DNA of 64,000 nucleotides from an uncultured Alphaproteobacteria bacterium (GTDB taxonomy: Bacteria > Pseudomonadota > Alphaproteobacteria > JAPOUT01 > G958296285). How positions within the stretch are numbered: position 1 is the stretch's first letter; the number at the start of each line of letters is the position of its first letter. Both the position numbers and the translations under genes were made by a program. The DNA lies in contig OY282459.1 in NCBI GenBank assembly GCA_958296285.1, positions 508,367 to 572,366 of the forward strand, given 5' to 3'. Of the stretch, positions 8,918-19,269 are shown in pieces. Under the pieces are notes generated by a model that worked only from the letters and a program-made list of their open reading frames with translations, was not told where the DNA came from and ran no database searches.

Positions 8918-9954
8918 TGACTCTCTCGCCCCTCAATCAGAGACGTCTCCTGGCTTTCCGCGCTCATAGACGCGGCTATTATTCGCTGTGGATTTTCCTC
9001 GCGCTTTTTGGTCTCTCGCTCTTCGCCGAACTGATCGCCAACGACAAGCCGCTCTTCATTTCTTATCGGGGCGAGTTTTACGCGCCCTTTCTCATCAACT
9101 ATCCCGAGACCGCTTTCGGCGGCGAGTTTGAGACCCAAGCCGATTACCGCGATCCCTTCGTCATCGCGCTCATTGAGGAGAAGGGCGGGGGATGGATGAT
9201 CTGGCCGGTGATTCGCTATCATTACGACACGATCAATCTCAATCTGCCGCAGCCGGCGCCGTCTCCGCCGGACGGCGAGAATTGGCTGGGCACGGACGAT
9301 CAAGGGCGGGACGTGCTGGCGCGTCTCATTTACGGCTTCCGAATCTCCGTTCTCTTTGGCTTGTGTCTGACGCTGATTTCCTCCGTCATTGGGATTGTCG
9401 CCGGCGCCGTGCAGGGCTTTTTCGGCGGATGGACGGATCTCTTGATGCAGCGCTTCATAGAAATTTGGACGAGCGTTCCGCAACTTTATCTCTTGATCAT
9501 TTTGGCGGCGGTCTTGACGCCGGGCTTTTGGATTTTGTTGGGCGTGCTGCTTCTCTTCAGCTGGGTCGCGCTTGTCGGGGTCGTGCGGGCGGAGTTTTTG
9601 CGGGCGCGGAACTTTGAGTATGTCATGGCGGCGCGGGCGATGGGTTTGGGAAACGCGAAGATCATGTATCGCCATCTCCTTCCCAACGCGACTGTCGCGG
9701 CGATGACCTTCATGCCGTTCATTCTGAACGCCTCCATCACGACTTTGACCTCTTTGGATTTTTTGGGCTTCGGTCTGCCGCCTGGCTCTCCGTCTTTGGG
9801 CGAGATGCTGGCGCAGGGGAAGAACAACATCCAAGCGCCGTGGCTGGGCTTGGCGGGCTTCATGGCGATCGTCATGATGCTCTCGCTTTTGGTTTTTGTC
9901 GGCGAGGCGGTGCGGGACGCTTTTGATCCTCGCAAGAATCTCAGCAATCTATGA
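8917..9954 (+). CDS. yejE: Peptide ABC transporter permease YejE
   Basis: A 345-residue DppC/OppC-type permease. The N-terminal helix (SLWIFLALFGLSLFAELIA) is followed by a long periplasmic segment and NWLGTDDQGRDVLARLIYG, the hallmark before the core domain of this subfamily. The EAA coupling loop is seen as AARAMGLGNAKIMYRH. The ATG shares one base with the yejB stop (TGATG); a TTG three bases earlier is also possible. Its stop overlaps the yejF start. It pairs with YejB in the membrane. Confidence 0.92.
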   Translation: MTLSPLNQRRLLAFRAHRRGYYSLWIFLALFGLSLFAELIANDKPLFISYRGEFYAPFLINYPETAFGGEFETQADYRDPFVIALIEEKGGGWMIWPVIRYHYDTINLNLPQPAPSPPDGENWLGTDDQGRDVLARLIYGFRISVLFGLCLTLISSVIGIVAGAVQGFFGGWTDLLMQRFIEIWTSVPQLYLLIILAAVLTPGFWILLGVLLLFSWVALVGVVRAEFLRARNFEYVMAARAMGLGNAKIMYRHLLPNATVAAMTFMPFILNASITTLTSLDFLGFGLPPGSPSLGEMLAQGKNNIQAPWLGLAGFMAIVMMLSLLVFVGEAVRDAFDPRKNLSNL

Positions 9955-11534
9955 GCGCCCCCCTTTTAGAGATTCGCGGGCTCCATGCGCGGTTCGGAGA
10001 TGTCCGCGCTGTGGATGGCGCCAGTCTCGTCATCGGGAAGGGCGAGCGGGTCGCGCTTGTCGGCGAGTCCGGATCGGGGAAGTCGGCGACAGCGCTTTCC
10101 GTCATGCGTTTGCTGCCTGTCTTGGCGGCGCGTCATTCGCGGGGCGAGATTCTCTTCAAGGGCAGAGATTTGATGCGCGCCTCCGAAGAGGAGATGCTTG
10201 CCATTCGCGGCGACAGAATCGCGATGATTTTCCAAGAGCCGATGAGTTCTCTCAATCCTCTGCACAGGATAGAGCGTCAGATTGGCGAGGCTTTGCGCGG
10301 CGAGATGGGGAGCGCGGAGAAGCGGGCGCGCGTTCTTTCGCTTCTCATTGGCGCTGGTCTTCGCTCGGCGGAGTCTCGTCTTTCGGCTTATCCGCATGAG
10401 CTTTCGGGCGGCGAGCGTCAGCGCGTGATGATCGCGGCGGCTCTTGCGAACGCGCCTGATCTTCTGATCGCGGATGAGCCGACGACCGCGCTGGACGTCA
10501 CGGTTCAAGCGAGAATCTTGAAACTCTTGCGCGATCAGAATGAGAAGACGGGGATGGCGGTTTTTTTCATCACCCATGATTTGGATTTGGTGCGGTCTTT
10601 CGCCGAGAGGGTTTATGTGATGCGGCGGGGTCGGATTGTGGAGGCGGGGGAGGTGGAGAGGATTTTCGCTTCTCCGCGGCATGCTTATACGCGGGAGTTG
10701 GTTGCCTCGCGTCCGCCTTCCGCGCCGCCTTCGGATGATGGGGTCGCGGATGGCGGCGAGGAGATTTTGCGCGGCGAGGGGGTGACGGTGCGGTTCGCGG
10801 TGAGGAGCGGATTTTTGCGGCGGGCGCGGCGTCATTTTGTCGCGGTGGATGGGGCGTCTTTGTCGTTGAGGCGCGGGCGGACTTTGGGGGTTGTTGGCGA
10901 ATCGGGGTCGGGCAAGACGAGTTTGGCGCTTTATCTTCTTCGGCTGATATCGGGGGAGGGTCGCGTATTTTTGGGGGGGCGTGATTTTTCGGCTCTTTCG
11001 GGGAGGGAGTTGCGGCGGGCGCGCGGGTTTATGCAGGTGGTTTTTCAGGATCCGTATGGGTCGTTGTCGCCGCGCATGACGGTGGGACGGATCATCACGG
11101 AGGGTTTGGAGGAGCATCGTTCTTTGGCGGGCGAGGCGCTTCGGGCGCGGGCAGGGCGGTTGTTGGAGGAGGTTGGCTTGGAGGCGGCGATGCGCGATCG
11201 TTATCCGCATGAGTTTTCGGGGGGTCAGCGTCAGCGCATTGCGATTGCGCGGGCTTTGGCGCTGTCGCCGGAGGTTGTGATTTTGGATGAGCCGACGAGT
11301 GGGTTGGACATGACGGTTCAGGCTCGGATTGTGGCTTTGTTGCGGGATCTTCAGGCGCGGCGTGGGTTGTCTTATGTATTTATCAGTCATAATTTGAAGT
11401 TGGTTCGGGCGTTGGCGCATGATTTGTGTGTGATGCGTGGGGGTCGGATTGTGGAGATGGGGAGCGCGGGGGAGATTTTCGCTCGTCCGAGGGAGGCTTA
11501 TACGCGGGAGTTGTTGGCTTCGGCGTTTTTGTGA
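9951..11534 (+). CDS. yejF: Peptide ABC transporter ATPase YejF (two nucleotide-binding domains)
   Basis: A 527-residue tandem ATPase that powers the Yej importer. Both halves carry full motifs: Walker A GESGSGKS and GESGSGKT, ABC signatures LSGGERQR and FSGGQRQR, and Walker B with DEPT in each. A start ATGA overlap with yejE shows the end of a five-gene operon. Composition changes sharply along the gene: the first half is like its neighbours, while from about 10.6 kb the coding strand becomes strongly G/T-rich (11401-11460 is G29 T19 C6 A6) although the protein remains intact. This change rises toward repeat element A, which begins two bases after the stop. Confidence 0.93.
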   Translation: MSAPLLEIRGLHARFGDVRAVDGASLVIGKGERVALVGESGSGKSATALSVMRLLPVLAARHSRGEILFKGRDLMRASEEEMLAIRGDRIAMIFQEPMSSLNPLHRIERQIGEALRGEMGSAEKRARVLSLLIGAGLRSAESRLSAYPHELSGGERQRVMIAAALANAPDLLIADEPTTALDVTVQARILKLLRDQNEKTGMAVFFITHDLDLVRSFAERVYVMRRGRIVEAGEVERIFASPRHAYTRELVASRPPSAPPSDDGVADGGEEILRGEGVTVRFAVRSGFLRRARRHFVAVDGASLSLRRGRTLGVVGESGSGKTSLALYLLRLISGEGRVFLGGRDFSALSGRELRRARGFMQVVFQDPYGSLSPRMTVGRIITEGLEEHRSLAGEALRARAGRLLEEVGLEAAMRDRYPHEFSGGQRQRIAIARALALSPEVVILDEPTSGLDMTVQARIVALLRDLQARRGLSYVFISHNLKLVRALAHDLCVMRGGRIVEMGSAGEIFARPREAYTRELLASAFL

Positions 11535-11536
11535 GG

Positions 11537-11855
11537 CTCCCGTTGAGGGGGGTCAAGGGGGGCTTGCCCCCCTTGAGAAAGGGGGTTCGGGGGAAACCCC
11601 CGAAAAGTCGGCGGGCGTGGCGAAACGAAGCAGGCGAAGCGCGAAGCGCGAGCCTGCGAGAAAGCCCGCCGACTTCCCTGCATCGCGTGAGCTCTTGCGA
11701 GCAGGGGGCGCGTGGGTGGGTCGCATTTGCTCGCTCGTTGCTCTCGCTTCGCAAATGCTTTTTTCCCACCCACCCACGCGTTTCGGGGGGGATTCCCCCC
11801 GACCCCCCCTTCTTCGTGGGGGGCGTTCCGCCCCCCACACCCCCCTCAACGGGAG
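11537..11855. repeat. Multi-hairpin intergenic element A (orientation 1)
   Basis: The ends pair with each other: CTCCCGTTGAGGGGGG on the left and its reverse complement on the right (to 11855). Inside are a G6/C6 hairpin at 11553-11576, a G5/C5 hairpin at 11586-11604, a long stem AGTCGGCGGGC/GCCCGCCGACT (11606-11616 with 11664-11674), the centre CCCTGC..GAGCTC..GCAGGG (GAGCTC at 11689-11694), a long GCGTGGGTGGG/CCCACCCACGC stem with inner GCATTTGC pairing, and a last G6/C6 hairpin. It separates convergent yejF and the NlpC gene. No reading frame of its own looks real. Six more copies are in the window. Confidence 0.93.
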
Positions 11856-11859
11856 ACCA

Positions 11860-12741
11860 TCAAACCCTCCGAATCGCCCGAACAGGACCCGCAACCCCCA
11901 TAATCCGCCGCGCCGCCACAACCAAATCCTCCGCACCAACACACATATGATGCGCATTCGCATGCAACAACCTCTCCCCATCCAACATGATCCCAACATG
12001 AGCCTCCCAAAAAACCAAATCCCCGCGCCGACAACCCCCCAAATCCAACGAACAAGCCCCCCCCAAACCAACCTCCTGCAAATCCGAATCGCGCGGCGCG
12101 AAAACCCCGCACAACTCAAAAGCCATCTGAATAAGAGCCGAACAATCCAAACCCCAACAAGAATCACGCCCGCCCCATAAATAAGGAACGCCCATCAAAC
12201 GCTCCGCCACCATCGCCGCATCCGACAAACACTCCGACGCCGGCAACAACTGCGCCTTCGGAATCCACGCTGTCTCGCCCCCCGCGCCCCCCGCGCCCCC
12301 CGCCAAAACAGCGCCAAACCCCCCCTCCTCATCAAACACAAAAACCCGCGACCCCATGCCCAATAAACCCCGCGCCTCCGCCTTCGCGTCAGGCTCCCGG
12401 TAAAGAAAAGCCGCCCGCGCCGAAACCCGATGCGAAACCTCCGCAGCCCCCTCCTCCAACGAATCCCGCCGCATATAACCCACATAAGAATCCGAAAGCG
12501 ATTGAACCCAGCACCAGCCGCCGCGATCCTCATAAAGATGAACCTCAAAGCCGAAAGGAATCTGCGTCTCCAAAGGCGCGGCAGCGTCAGGACGCCGCCT
12601 CAAATCAGCGCTCGGCGCGGAGACGCGAAACGATCTGGGCTCTATAAAACGAGACGCCTCCACGCGCCCCTCCAAATAAGACGCCGCCAAATCCTCTCGG
12701 AAAGGATGAAGCCGTCTGTCCAACACCTCCGCCAAAGACAA
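11860..12741 (-). CDS. NlpC/P60 family cell-wall peptidase with SH3-like domains
   Basis: A 293-residue C40-family cysteine peptidase, probably cutting gamma-D-Glu-diaminopimelate bonds of peptidoglycan peptides. Residues 35-165 look like two bacterial SH3 modules. The catalytic domain has Cys200 (GLDCSALIQ) and His248 (EAHVGI), with PYLWGGR before the cysteine as in the family. No signal peptide is visible, as in related alphaproteobacterial proteins. The probable start is TTG two bases after the pckA stop; AGGA lies immediately before it, so the exact start is uncertain. Its 3' half adjoins element A and is extremely C/A-rich on the top strand (12001-12060 is C29 A22 G6 T3). Confidence 0.82.
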   Translation of the reverse strand: MSLAEVLDRRLHPFREDLAASYLEGRVEASRFIEPRSFRVSAPSADLRRRPDAAAPLETQIPFGFEVHLYEDRGGWCWVQSLSDSYVGYMRRDSLEEGAAEVSHRVSARAAFLYREPDAKAEARGLLGMGSRVFVFDEEGGFGAVLAGGAGGAGGETAWIPKAQLLPASECLSDAAMVAERLMGVPYLWGGRDSCWGLDCSALIQMAFELCGVFAPRDSDLQEVGLGGACSLDLGGCRRGDLVFWEAHVGIMLDGERLLHANAHHMCVGAEDLVVAARRIMGVAGPVRAIRRV

Positions 12742-12743
12742 TC

Positions 12744-14348
<1,605 letters not shown>

Positions 14349-14421
14349 CACCGGCGACCCCCTCGGAAAAGAGCGAGGATAAGACTTCGCGGCGTTGGCG
14401 CGCAAGGGTTTTCGGTTTTTT

Positions 14422-14865
14422 TCACAGGCGGCGCAGCTGAAAGACGCCATTTTGGTAGGCGATGATTTTGACCTTGTCGCCTTTTTCGGCGTCCGCCCCT
14501 TGCGCTTTCCAAAGAGTTCCGCCGAGGGCGATTTTTCCGCCGCTTTCGCGCATCGGCTGATCCAGCGTGATCTCTTCGCCGACATGGCGCTCGGCGCGGG
14601 CGTGGAGAGGCTGGCCCTCCGGCGGCGCGAGGCTCTGCCGATAGGCTCGGTGTCCGACATAAAGCGTGATCGGCATGAAGCACGCCGCCACGACAAGCTC
14701 CTGCCCAAGAGGAAGCGGGTAGAGAAAATGAACGAGCCCTGTCAAGGCAAGCGCGCAGGCGACCCAAATCAGATAGACGCCGGGCATGAAAATCTCGGCG
14801 GCGGCGATGAGACAGGCGAGAATGAGCCACCAATTCCAGCTGATGATGTCGGCGACAGTGGGCAT
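14422..14865 (-). CDS. NfeD family membrane protein
   Basis: A 147-residue protein with three hydrophobic helices in the first 75 residues and a C-terminal OB-fold domain (about 85-147, with [21 protein letters not shown]). This is the short NfeD type that accompanies SPFH/stomatin proteins and is thought to help organise membrane microdomains. It lies six bases downstream of the stomatin gene on the same strand, the standard pairing. The G-LRR ending is typical. Confidence 0.88.
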   Translation of the reverse strand: MPTVADIISWNWWLILACLIAAAEIFMPGVYLIWVACALALTGLVHFLYPLPLGQELVVAACFMPITLYVGHRAYRQSLAPPEGQPLHARAERHVGEEITLDQPMRESGGKIALGGTLWKAQGADAEKGDKVKIIAYQNGVFQLRRL

Positions 14866-14871
14866 GGCGCT

Positions 14872-15882
14872 TCACTCCGCCTGCGACCAGGGATTGCCGC
14901 CGCCGCCCGCGCCTGACGGCGGCGCTTTTCCGGCGGCGCGCAGGATTTCGGCGATTCCGCCCAGCGCGCCGATGACGCCGGAGGCTTCCAGCGGAATCAT
15001 CAGGATTTTTTGATTTTCCGATCCCGCCAAACTCTTGAGCGCCTCCATATAGCGCTCGGCGACAAAATAATTGATCGCCTGCATGTCGCCCTTGGCGATG
15101 GCGTCCGAGACGAGGCGGGTGGCTTCGGCTTCGGCTTTCGCCAGACGCTCGCGCGCTTCGGCGTCTCGGAAGGCGGCTTCCTTGCGCCCTTCGGCTTCTA
15201 GAATGACGGCCTTTTTCTGTCCTTCGGCGGAGAGAATTTCGGACTGCCTCGTCCCTTCGGCTTCCAAAATGACGGCGCGCTTGTCGCGCTCGGCTTTCAT
15301 CTGCCGCGCCATGGAATCCACGAGGTCTTGGGGCGGGCGCATGTCTTTGATCTCCACGCGGGTGACCTTGACGCCCCACGGCATTGTCGCCTCGTCAATG
15401 ACCGAGAGGAGTCGGGCGTTGATCTGATCGCGCTGCGAGAGGAGCTCGTCCAAATCCATGCTGCCCATGACGGTGCGGATGTTGGTCATGGCGAGATTGA
15501 GGGTGGCATATTCCAAATTGCGGACTTCATAGGCGGCGCGAGTCGCGTCCAAGACCTGAAAGAAGAGGACTCCATCCACCGAGACCATCGCATTGTCGCG
15601 CGTGATGACCTCTTGGGTCGGCACGTCCAAGACCTGCTCCTGAATGTTCATCCTTTTGCCGATTTGGTCAAAGAAGGGGACGATGACGCCCAAGCCCGGC
15701 TGAAGGAGGCGCGTGAAGCGTCCGAAGCGCTCCACCGTGTAGCAGAAGCCCTGCGGCACGATTCGCACCGCCATGAAAAGAAAACTCAGCGCCAGCGCTA
15801 GAAGCGCCGCGCCATAAACGAAAAGAGACCCCATGCCAAAAATCCCGAGAAGAACAGACCATGCCCGCGTCAAAGACATCAT
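14872..15882 (-). CDS. qmcA: SPFH/Band 7 (stomatin-like, QmcA-type) protein
   Basis: About 336 residues. One N-terminal membrane helix (ALLALALSFLFMAVRIVP) is followed by a Band 7 domain (TVERFGRFTRLLQPGLGVIVPFFD) and a charged coiled-coil region rich in AEG repeats (residues about 190-265), as in paraslipins and QmcA. It oligomerises at the inner membrane and may scaffold proteases such as FtsH. It forms a two-gene unit with nfeD. The ATG at 15882 was chosen; a TTG 24 bases upstream is an alternative. The tail is Gly/Pro-rich. Divergent from the sensor fragment that follows. Confidence 0.9.
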   Translation of the reverse strand: MMSLTRAWSVLLGIFGMGSLFVYGAALLALALSFLFMAVRIVPQGFCYTVERFGRFTRLLQPGLGVIVPFFDQIGKRMNIQEQVLDVPTQEVITRDNAMVSVDGVLFFQVLDATRAAYEVRNLEYATLNLAMTNIRTVMGSMDLDELLSQRDQINARLLSVIDEATMPWGVKVTRVEIKDMRPPQDLVDSMARQMKAERDKRAVILEAEGTRQSEILSAEGQKKAVILEAEGRKEAAFRDAEARERLAKAEAEATRLVSDAIAKGDMQAINYFVAERYMEALKSLAGSENQKILMIPLEASGVIGALGGIAEILRAAGKAPPSGAGGGGNPWSQAE

Positions 15883-15969
15883 AGGCGCGACCGTCTCTCT
15901 TGGCAAGACGCGCCAAATATGAGATATGCAGGGGCGCGGCTCTGTCGCGAGGCTTTTGGAGACGAATCT

Positions 15970-16755
15970 ATGGATTTTTGGCGAATCGGAATCAGGCTGC
16001 AGCTTCTCCTATGGGAGAATAAGCGCGGGCGCGCCTGTCTTTTGGGCATGGCGGCGCTTTGTCTCTTTGGCGTGTTTTTGCTCTTCCGCCCTTTTTTCGG
16101 CGTTGTGGAGGAGGCGCATAAGGCGCGTCTTTTCGCGCAAGCCGAGATCGTGGCGGGACTTGTCGCCGAGACGGCGCTGGAAGAAGACGCCGGCGAGGGC
16201 GAGATTCTCAGCTGGGACGGCGTTCAGAAAAATCTGACGGAGAGGCGGAACTTTAATCCGGAGATAACCGCCGCCCTTTTCCGAGATTTGCGCGATGTCG
16301 TCAAAGCGCAGCTTCTCCTCTATGATTCGGAGGGGAAGGGGCTGGTGGATTCCGATGAGCCGCTCCGCGCTCAAAGGGTTCAGGCGCGAAGCCTTCCGCC
16401 TCCCGGACAGACAAGCCAGGCGCAGGATCCCTCTTTGGCGAAAAAAACGCGCCTGCAGCGCGCCGCCGCATGGAGAGTGCTGGAAGGCAAGAGATCGGCG
16501 CGCCGTGTTTGGCTGGAGGAGGACGCTTTTTATATTGTCGGCGCGCCGGTTAAGAGGCTTCGGATCATTCGCGGCGCGGTGCTTTTGGTCTCGCCCGCCC
16601 AGCCGGAAGGCGAGGGGAGACTCGTCCTCATGGCTTTCGCGGCGGCGCTGATGGTGGCGATTTTTGTCGGCGCGGCAGCCCTTTACGGCTTTGTCTTTCC
16701 GTGGGAGCGCGAGAGCGCAGGGACAGCCATGCCCCGATGGGGCGAGAGACGATAA
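15970..16755 (+). CDS. ChvG-like sensor fragment: sensory domain without HAMP or kinase
   Basis: A 261-residue protein with one membrane helix near residues 25-48, a periplasmic domain of about 165 residues, and a second helix near the C-terminus (VLMAFAAALMVAIFVG), stopping a few residues inside the cytoplasm. The pattern AEIVAGLVAE, then YDSEGKGLVDSD, then APVKRLRIIRGAVLLVS resembles the stimulus-sensing region of ChvG/ExoS histidine kinases, and the position between pckA and EIIA/HPr is where chvG sits in rhizobia. HAMP, His-box and ATPase domains are absent downstream. GGAG precedes the ATG. It may be a decaying remnant or a free-standing sensor; the frame is open throughout. Confidence 0.68.
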   Translation: MDFWRIGIRLQLLLWENKRGRACLLGMAALCLFGVFLLFRPFFGVVEEAHKARLFAQAEIVAGLVAETALEEDAGEGEILSWDGVQKNLTERRNFNPEITAALFRDLRDVVKAQLLLYDSEGKGLVDSDEPLRAQRVQARSLPPPGQTSQAQDPSLAKKTRLQRAAAWRVLEGKRSARRVWLEEDAFYIVGAPVKRLRIIRGAVLLVSPAQPEGEGRLVLMAFAAALMVAIFVGAAALYGFVFPWERESAGTAMPRWGERR

Positions 16756-16806
16756 AGCGCCAACCCCGATGGCGTTTGAAGAAGGGCGTTGAAAAGAGCG
16801 TTGGAG

Positions 16807-17226
16807 ATGATCGGTTTGGTTCTCGTGACCCATGGGAAACTCGCCGCCGAACTGATCGCGGCGATGGAGCATATTGTCGGACGCCAGGCGCGTCTTTCGT
16901 CTGTTTTCATTGGGCCGGACGATGACATTGAGCGCCGCAAGCGCGACATTTTGAACGCCGCGAAAGAGACCGATCAAGGGGAGGGCGTCCTCATTCTCAC
17001 CGACATGTTTGGCGGCACGCCCTCCAACCTCGCCATCGCCGCCATGAAGGAGGCGAAGCTGGAGGTCGTCTCCGGCGTCAATCTGCCGATGCTGATCACA
17101 TTGGCGGCGCTTCGCGCGAAAGGCGATCTTTCTCTCAAAGAGCTCGCCCTTCAAGCGCAGCAGGCGGGGCGCAAATATATCCATGTGGCGAGTCAGATTT
17201 TGCGCGAAGGAGAGGAAGAGCCATGA
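16807..17226 (+). CDS. PTS system EIIA component, mannose family
   Basis: A 139-residue EIIA-Man fold protein. The phospho-accepting histidine is His9 in LVTHGKLA; DMFGGTPSN is the second family signature. In alphaproteobacteria this protein belongs to an incomplete regulatory PTS (EI-Ntr, HPr, EIIA) that does not import sugars but signals through phosphorylation. The ATG follows GGAG; an in-frame ATG 18 bases upstream is less likely. The stop overlaps the HPr start by four bases. The kinase HprK that normally precedes it is not here. Confidence 0.9.
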   Translation: MIGLVLVTHGKLAAELIAAMEHIVGRQARLSSVFIGPDDDIERRKRDILNAAKETDQGEGVLILTDMFGGTPSNLAIAAMKEAKLEVVSGVNLPMLITLAALRAKGDLSLKELALQAQQAGRKYIHVASQILREGEEEP

Positions 17227-17558
17227 CCGAGAGACCGCTCCCTTCTCTTTCGCGCGAGGTCGTCATAAAAAATGAGAAGGGGCTTCACGCCAGAGCTTCG
17301 GCTTCCGTGGCGAAACTTGCCGCCTCCTATCGCGCGGCTTTGCGCGTGAGCCGTCAGGACGGCAAGGCGGAGACAGCTGATGGCGATTCCATCATGAGTC
17401 TGATGATGCTGCAGGCCGGCCCCGGCACCCGTCTCATTGTGGAAGCGTCAGGCGAGGAGCGCCGCGAGGCGCTGGAAGCCCTCGTTTCTCTCATTGAAAG
17501 GCGCTTTGACGAGGAGGAGGCGGTTTCGTCCCGACTTTCGTCCCGGCAGGGATCATGA
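17223..17558 (+). CDS. Phosphocarrier protein HPr
   Basis: 111 residues, slightly longer than usual because of N- and C-terminal extensions. His22 in GLHARASA is the site phosphorylated by EI; Ser56 in DGDSIMSLMML matches the regulatory serine modified by HprK. It passes phosphate to the EIIA encoded just upstream (ATGA overlap). The retained DSIM motif suggests that an HprK exists elsewhere in the genome or that the site is a relic, since hprK is missing from its usual neighbouring place. Confidence 0.93.
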   Translation: MTERPLPSLSREVVIKNEKGLHARASASVAKLAASYRAALRVSRQDGKAETADGDSIMSLMMLQAGPGTRLIVEASGEERREALEALVSLIERRFDEEEAVSSRLSSRQGS

Positions 17559-17571
17559 TTCGCCTTTTCTC

Positions 17572-17599
17572 TTGCCCTTATCGTCAGGCGCGCTATAGT
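17572..17599 (+). promoter_or_regulatory. Putative promoter of ahcY, possibly leaderless
   Basis: TTGCCC (17572-17577) and TATAGT (17594-17599) are 16 bp apart. Transcription would start about seven bases later, at or next to the ahcY ATG (17608), and no ribosome site precedes that ATG, so the mRNA may be leaderless. Confidence 0.5.
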
Positions 17600-17607
17600 C
17601 CGCTCCC

Positions 17608-18912
17608 ATGATGAAGCCGCGAAAGAAAGAGGATTTCCGCGTGGCGGACATGGCGCTCGCCTCATGGGGGCGCAAGGAGATCGCCATCGCCGAGACCGAA
17701 ATGCCGGGCTTGATGGCGCTCCGCGAGGAATATGGCGGCGCGCGCCCTCTGAAAGGCGCGCGGATCACGGGCTGTCTTCACATGACGATTCAGACCGCCG
17801 TTTTGATTGAGACTCTCGCCGCTTTGGGGGCGGAGATTCGCTGGTCGTCCTGCAACATTTTTTCCACTCAGGATCATGCGGCGGCGGCGATTGCCGAGAG
17901 CGGCGTTCCGGTTTTCGCTTGGAAGGGCGAGAGCGAGGAGGATTATTGGGAATGCATCAGGCTTTCCATTGAGGGGCCTGATGGCTGGCGTCCCAATCTT
18001 TTGCTGGATGACGGCGGCGATCTGACGAAGATCATGCATGAGGATTATGCCGAACTGATGGCGGATCTTCGCGGCTTGTCCGAGGAGACGACAACGGGCG
18101 TGCTTCGGCTTTATGAGATGGAGAAGGCGGGGACGCTTCTTGTGCCGGCGATTAATGTTAATGATTCGGTGACGAAGTCCAAATTTGACAACACTTATGG
18201 ATGCCGCGAGAGTTTGATTGACGGCTTGAAGCGCGCGACTGATGTGATGTTGGCGGGGAAGATTGCTGTCGTTTGCGGTTATGGCGGGGTTGGCAAGGGC
18301 GCGGCGCAGGCATTGAAGGGGCAGGGCGCGCGCGTTGTGATCACGGAGATTGATCCCATTTGCGCGCTGCAGGCGGCGATGGAGGGGTTTGAGGTTTCCA
18401 CGATGGAGGATGTCGCCTCTTATGGCGACATTTTCGTGACGGCGACTGGCAATCGTGATGTGATTCGGTTGGATCACATGCGGGTGATGAAGGATCGGGC
18501 GATTTTATCCAACATTGGGCATTTTGATTCGGAGATTGCCGTTGGGGATTTGCGGAATTACAAATGGGAGAATGTGAAGCCTCAGGTGGATGAGGTGATT
18601 TTTCCTGATGGCAGGCGGATTCTTTTGTTGGGCGAGGGTCGGTTGGTGAATTTGGCGTGCGCGACGGGTCATGCGAGTTTTGTGATGAGCGCGTCTTTCA
18701 CGAATCAGGTTTTGGCGCAGATGGAGTTGTGGCGGAATGCGGATAATTATAAGCGGCGGGTTTATGTTTTGCCGAAGCATTTGGATGAGAAGGTAGCGCG
18801 GTTGCATTTGGCGAAGTTGGGGGTGAAGTTGACGGAGTTGTCTAAGGATCAGGCGGATTATTTGGGTTTGGAGCGGGGCGGTCCTTATAAGCCTGAACAT
18901 TATCGTTATTAG
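17608..18912 (+). CDS. ahcY: S-adenosylhomocysteine hydrolase
   Basis: A 434-residue NAD-dependent enzyme that splits S-adenosylhomocysteine to adenosine and homocysteine in the methyl cycle. The NAD site CGYGGVGKG is intact, as are [12 protein letters not shown], the [13 protein letters not shown] stretch with the catalytic lysine, and the C-terminal ...[10 protein letters not shown] ending. Position after HPr is the usual one. The start is [10 protein letters not shown] or the second Met. From about 18.0 kb to the stop the coding strand becomes extremely G/T-rich (18781-18840 is G27 T16 A12 C5), while the 5' third is ordinary; element B begins at the stop codon. Confidence 0.96.
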   Translation: MMKPRKKEDFRVADMALASWGRKEIAIAETEMPGLMALREEYGGARPLKGARITGCLHMTIQTAVLIETLAALGAEIRWSSCNIFSTQDHAAAAIAESGVPVFAWKGESEEDYWECIRLSIEGPDGWRPNLLLDDGGDLTKIMHEDYAELMADLRGLSEETTTGVLRLYEMEKAGTLLVPAINVNDSVTKSKFDNTYGCRESLIDGLKRATDVMLAGKIAVVCGYGGVGKGAAQALKGQGARVVITEIDPICALQAAMEGFEVSTMEDVASYGDIFVTATGNRDVIRLDHMRVMKDRAILSNIGHFDSEIAVGDLRNYKWENVKPQVDEVIFPDGRRILLLGEGRLVNLACATGHASFVMSASFTNQVLAQMELWRNADNYKRRVYVLPKHLDEKVARLHLAKLGVKLTELSKDQADYLGLERGGPYKPEHYRY

Positions 18913-19262
18913 GGGGGCTTTAAAAAAAAGGGGGGTGTGGGGGGCGAAGCCCCCCGCGAAGAAGGGGGGGATCGGGGGGGAATCCCCCCCGAAAGGTCGG
19001 CGGGCGTGGCGAAACGAAGCGAGCGTTAGCGAGCGAGAAAGCCCGCCGACTTCCCTGCTTACAAGAGCTCTTGCGAGCAGGGGGCGCGTGGGTGGGTCGC
19101 ATTTGCTCGCTGCACTGCGTTTGCTCGCAAATGCTCTTTTCCCACCCACCCACGCGCTTTCGGGGGTTTCCCCCGAACCCCCTTTTTTCAAGGGGGGCAA
19201 GCCCCCCTTGACCCCCCTTAACGGGAGCGCGACACCGACCCCCACACCCCCCTTCTTTGGAG
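18913..19262. repeat. Multi-hairpin intergenic element B (orientation 1)
   Basis: Same architecture as element A: G6/C6 hairpins, the TCGGCGGGCGTGGCG stem, CCCTGC..GAGCTC (19065-19070)..GCAGGG centre, the GCGTGGGTGGG stem with GCATTTGC/GCAAATGC, and closing G/C hairpins. This copy has a doubled right end: ACGGGAGCG (from 19221) and then a second ACACCCCCC...TTTGGAGC to 19262. Its last bases TTTGGAGC supply the ribosome site of the next gene (GGAG, start 19270). It separates two genes read in the same direction. Confidence 0.92.
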
Positions 19263-19269
19263 CAAACCC

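Noticed and set aside
11426..11838. Open frames inside the repeat elements
   Set aside because: Their translations are runs of Gly/Pro from the G/C hairpins, frames differ between copies, and none is conserved as protein.
11537..11855. Element-flank skew as the replication terminus
   Set aside because: A terminus gives one such flip per chromosome over long distances; here seven flips occur within 45 kb, each limited to about 1 kb.
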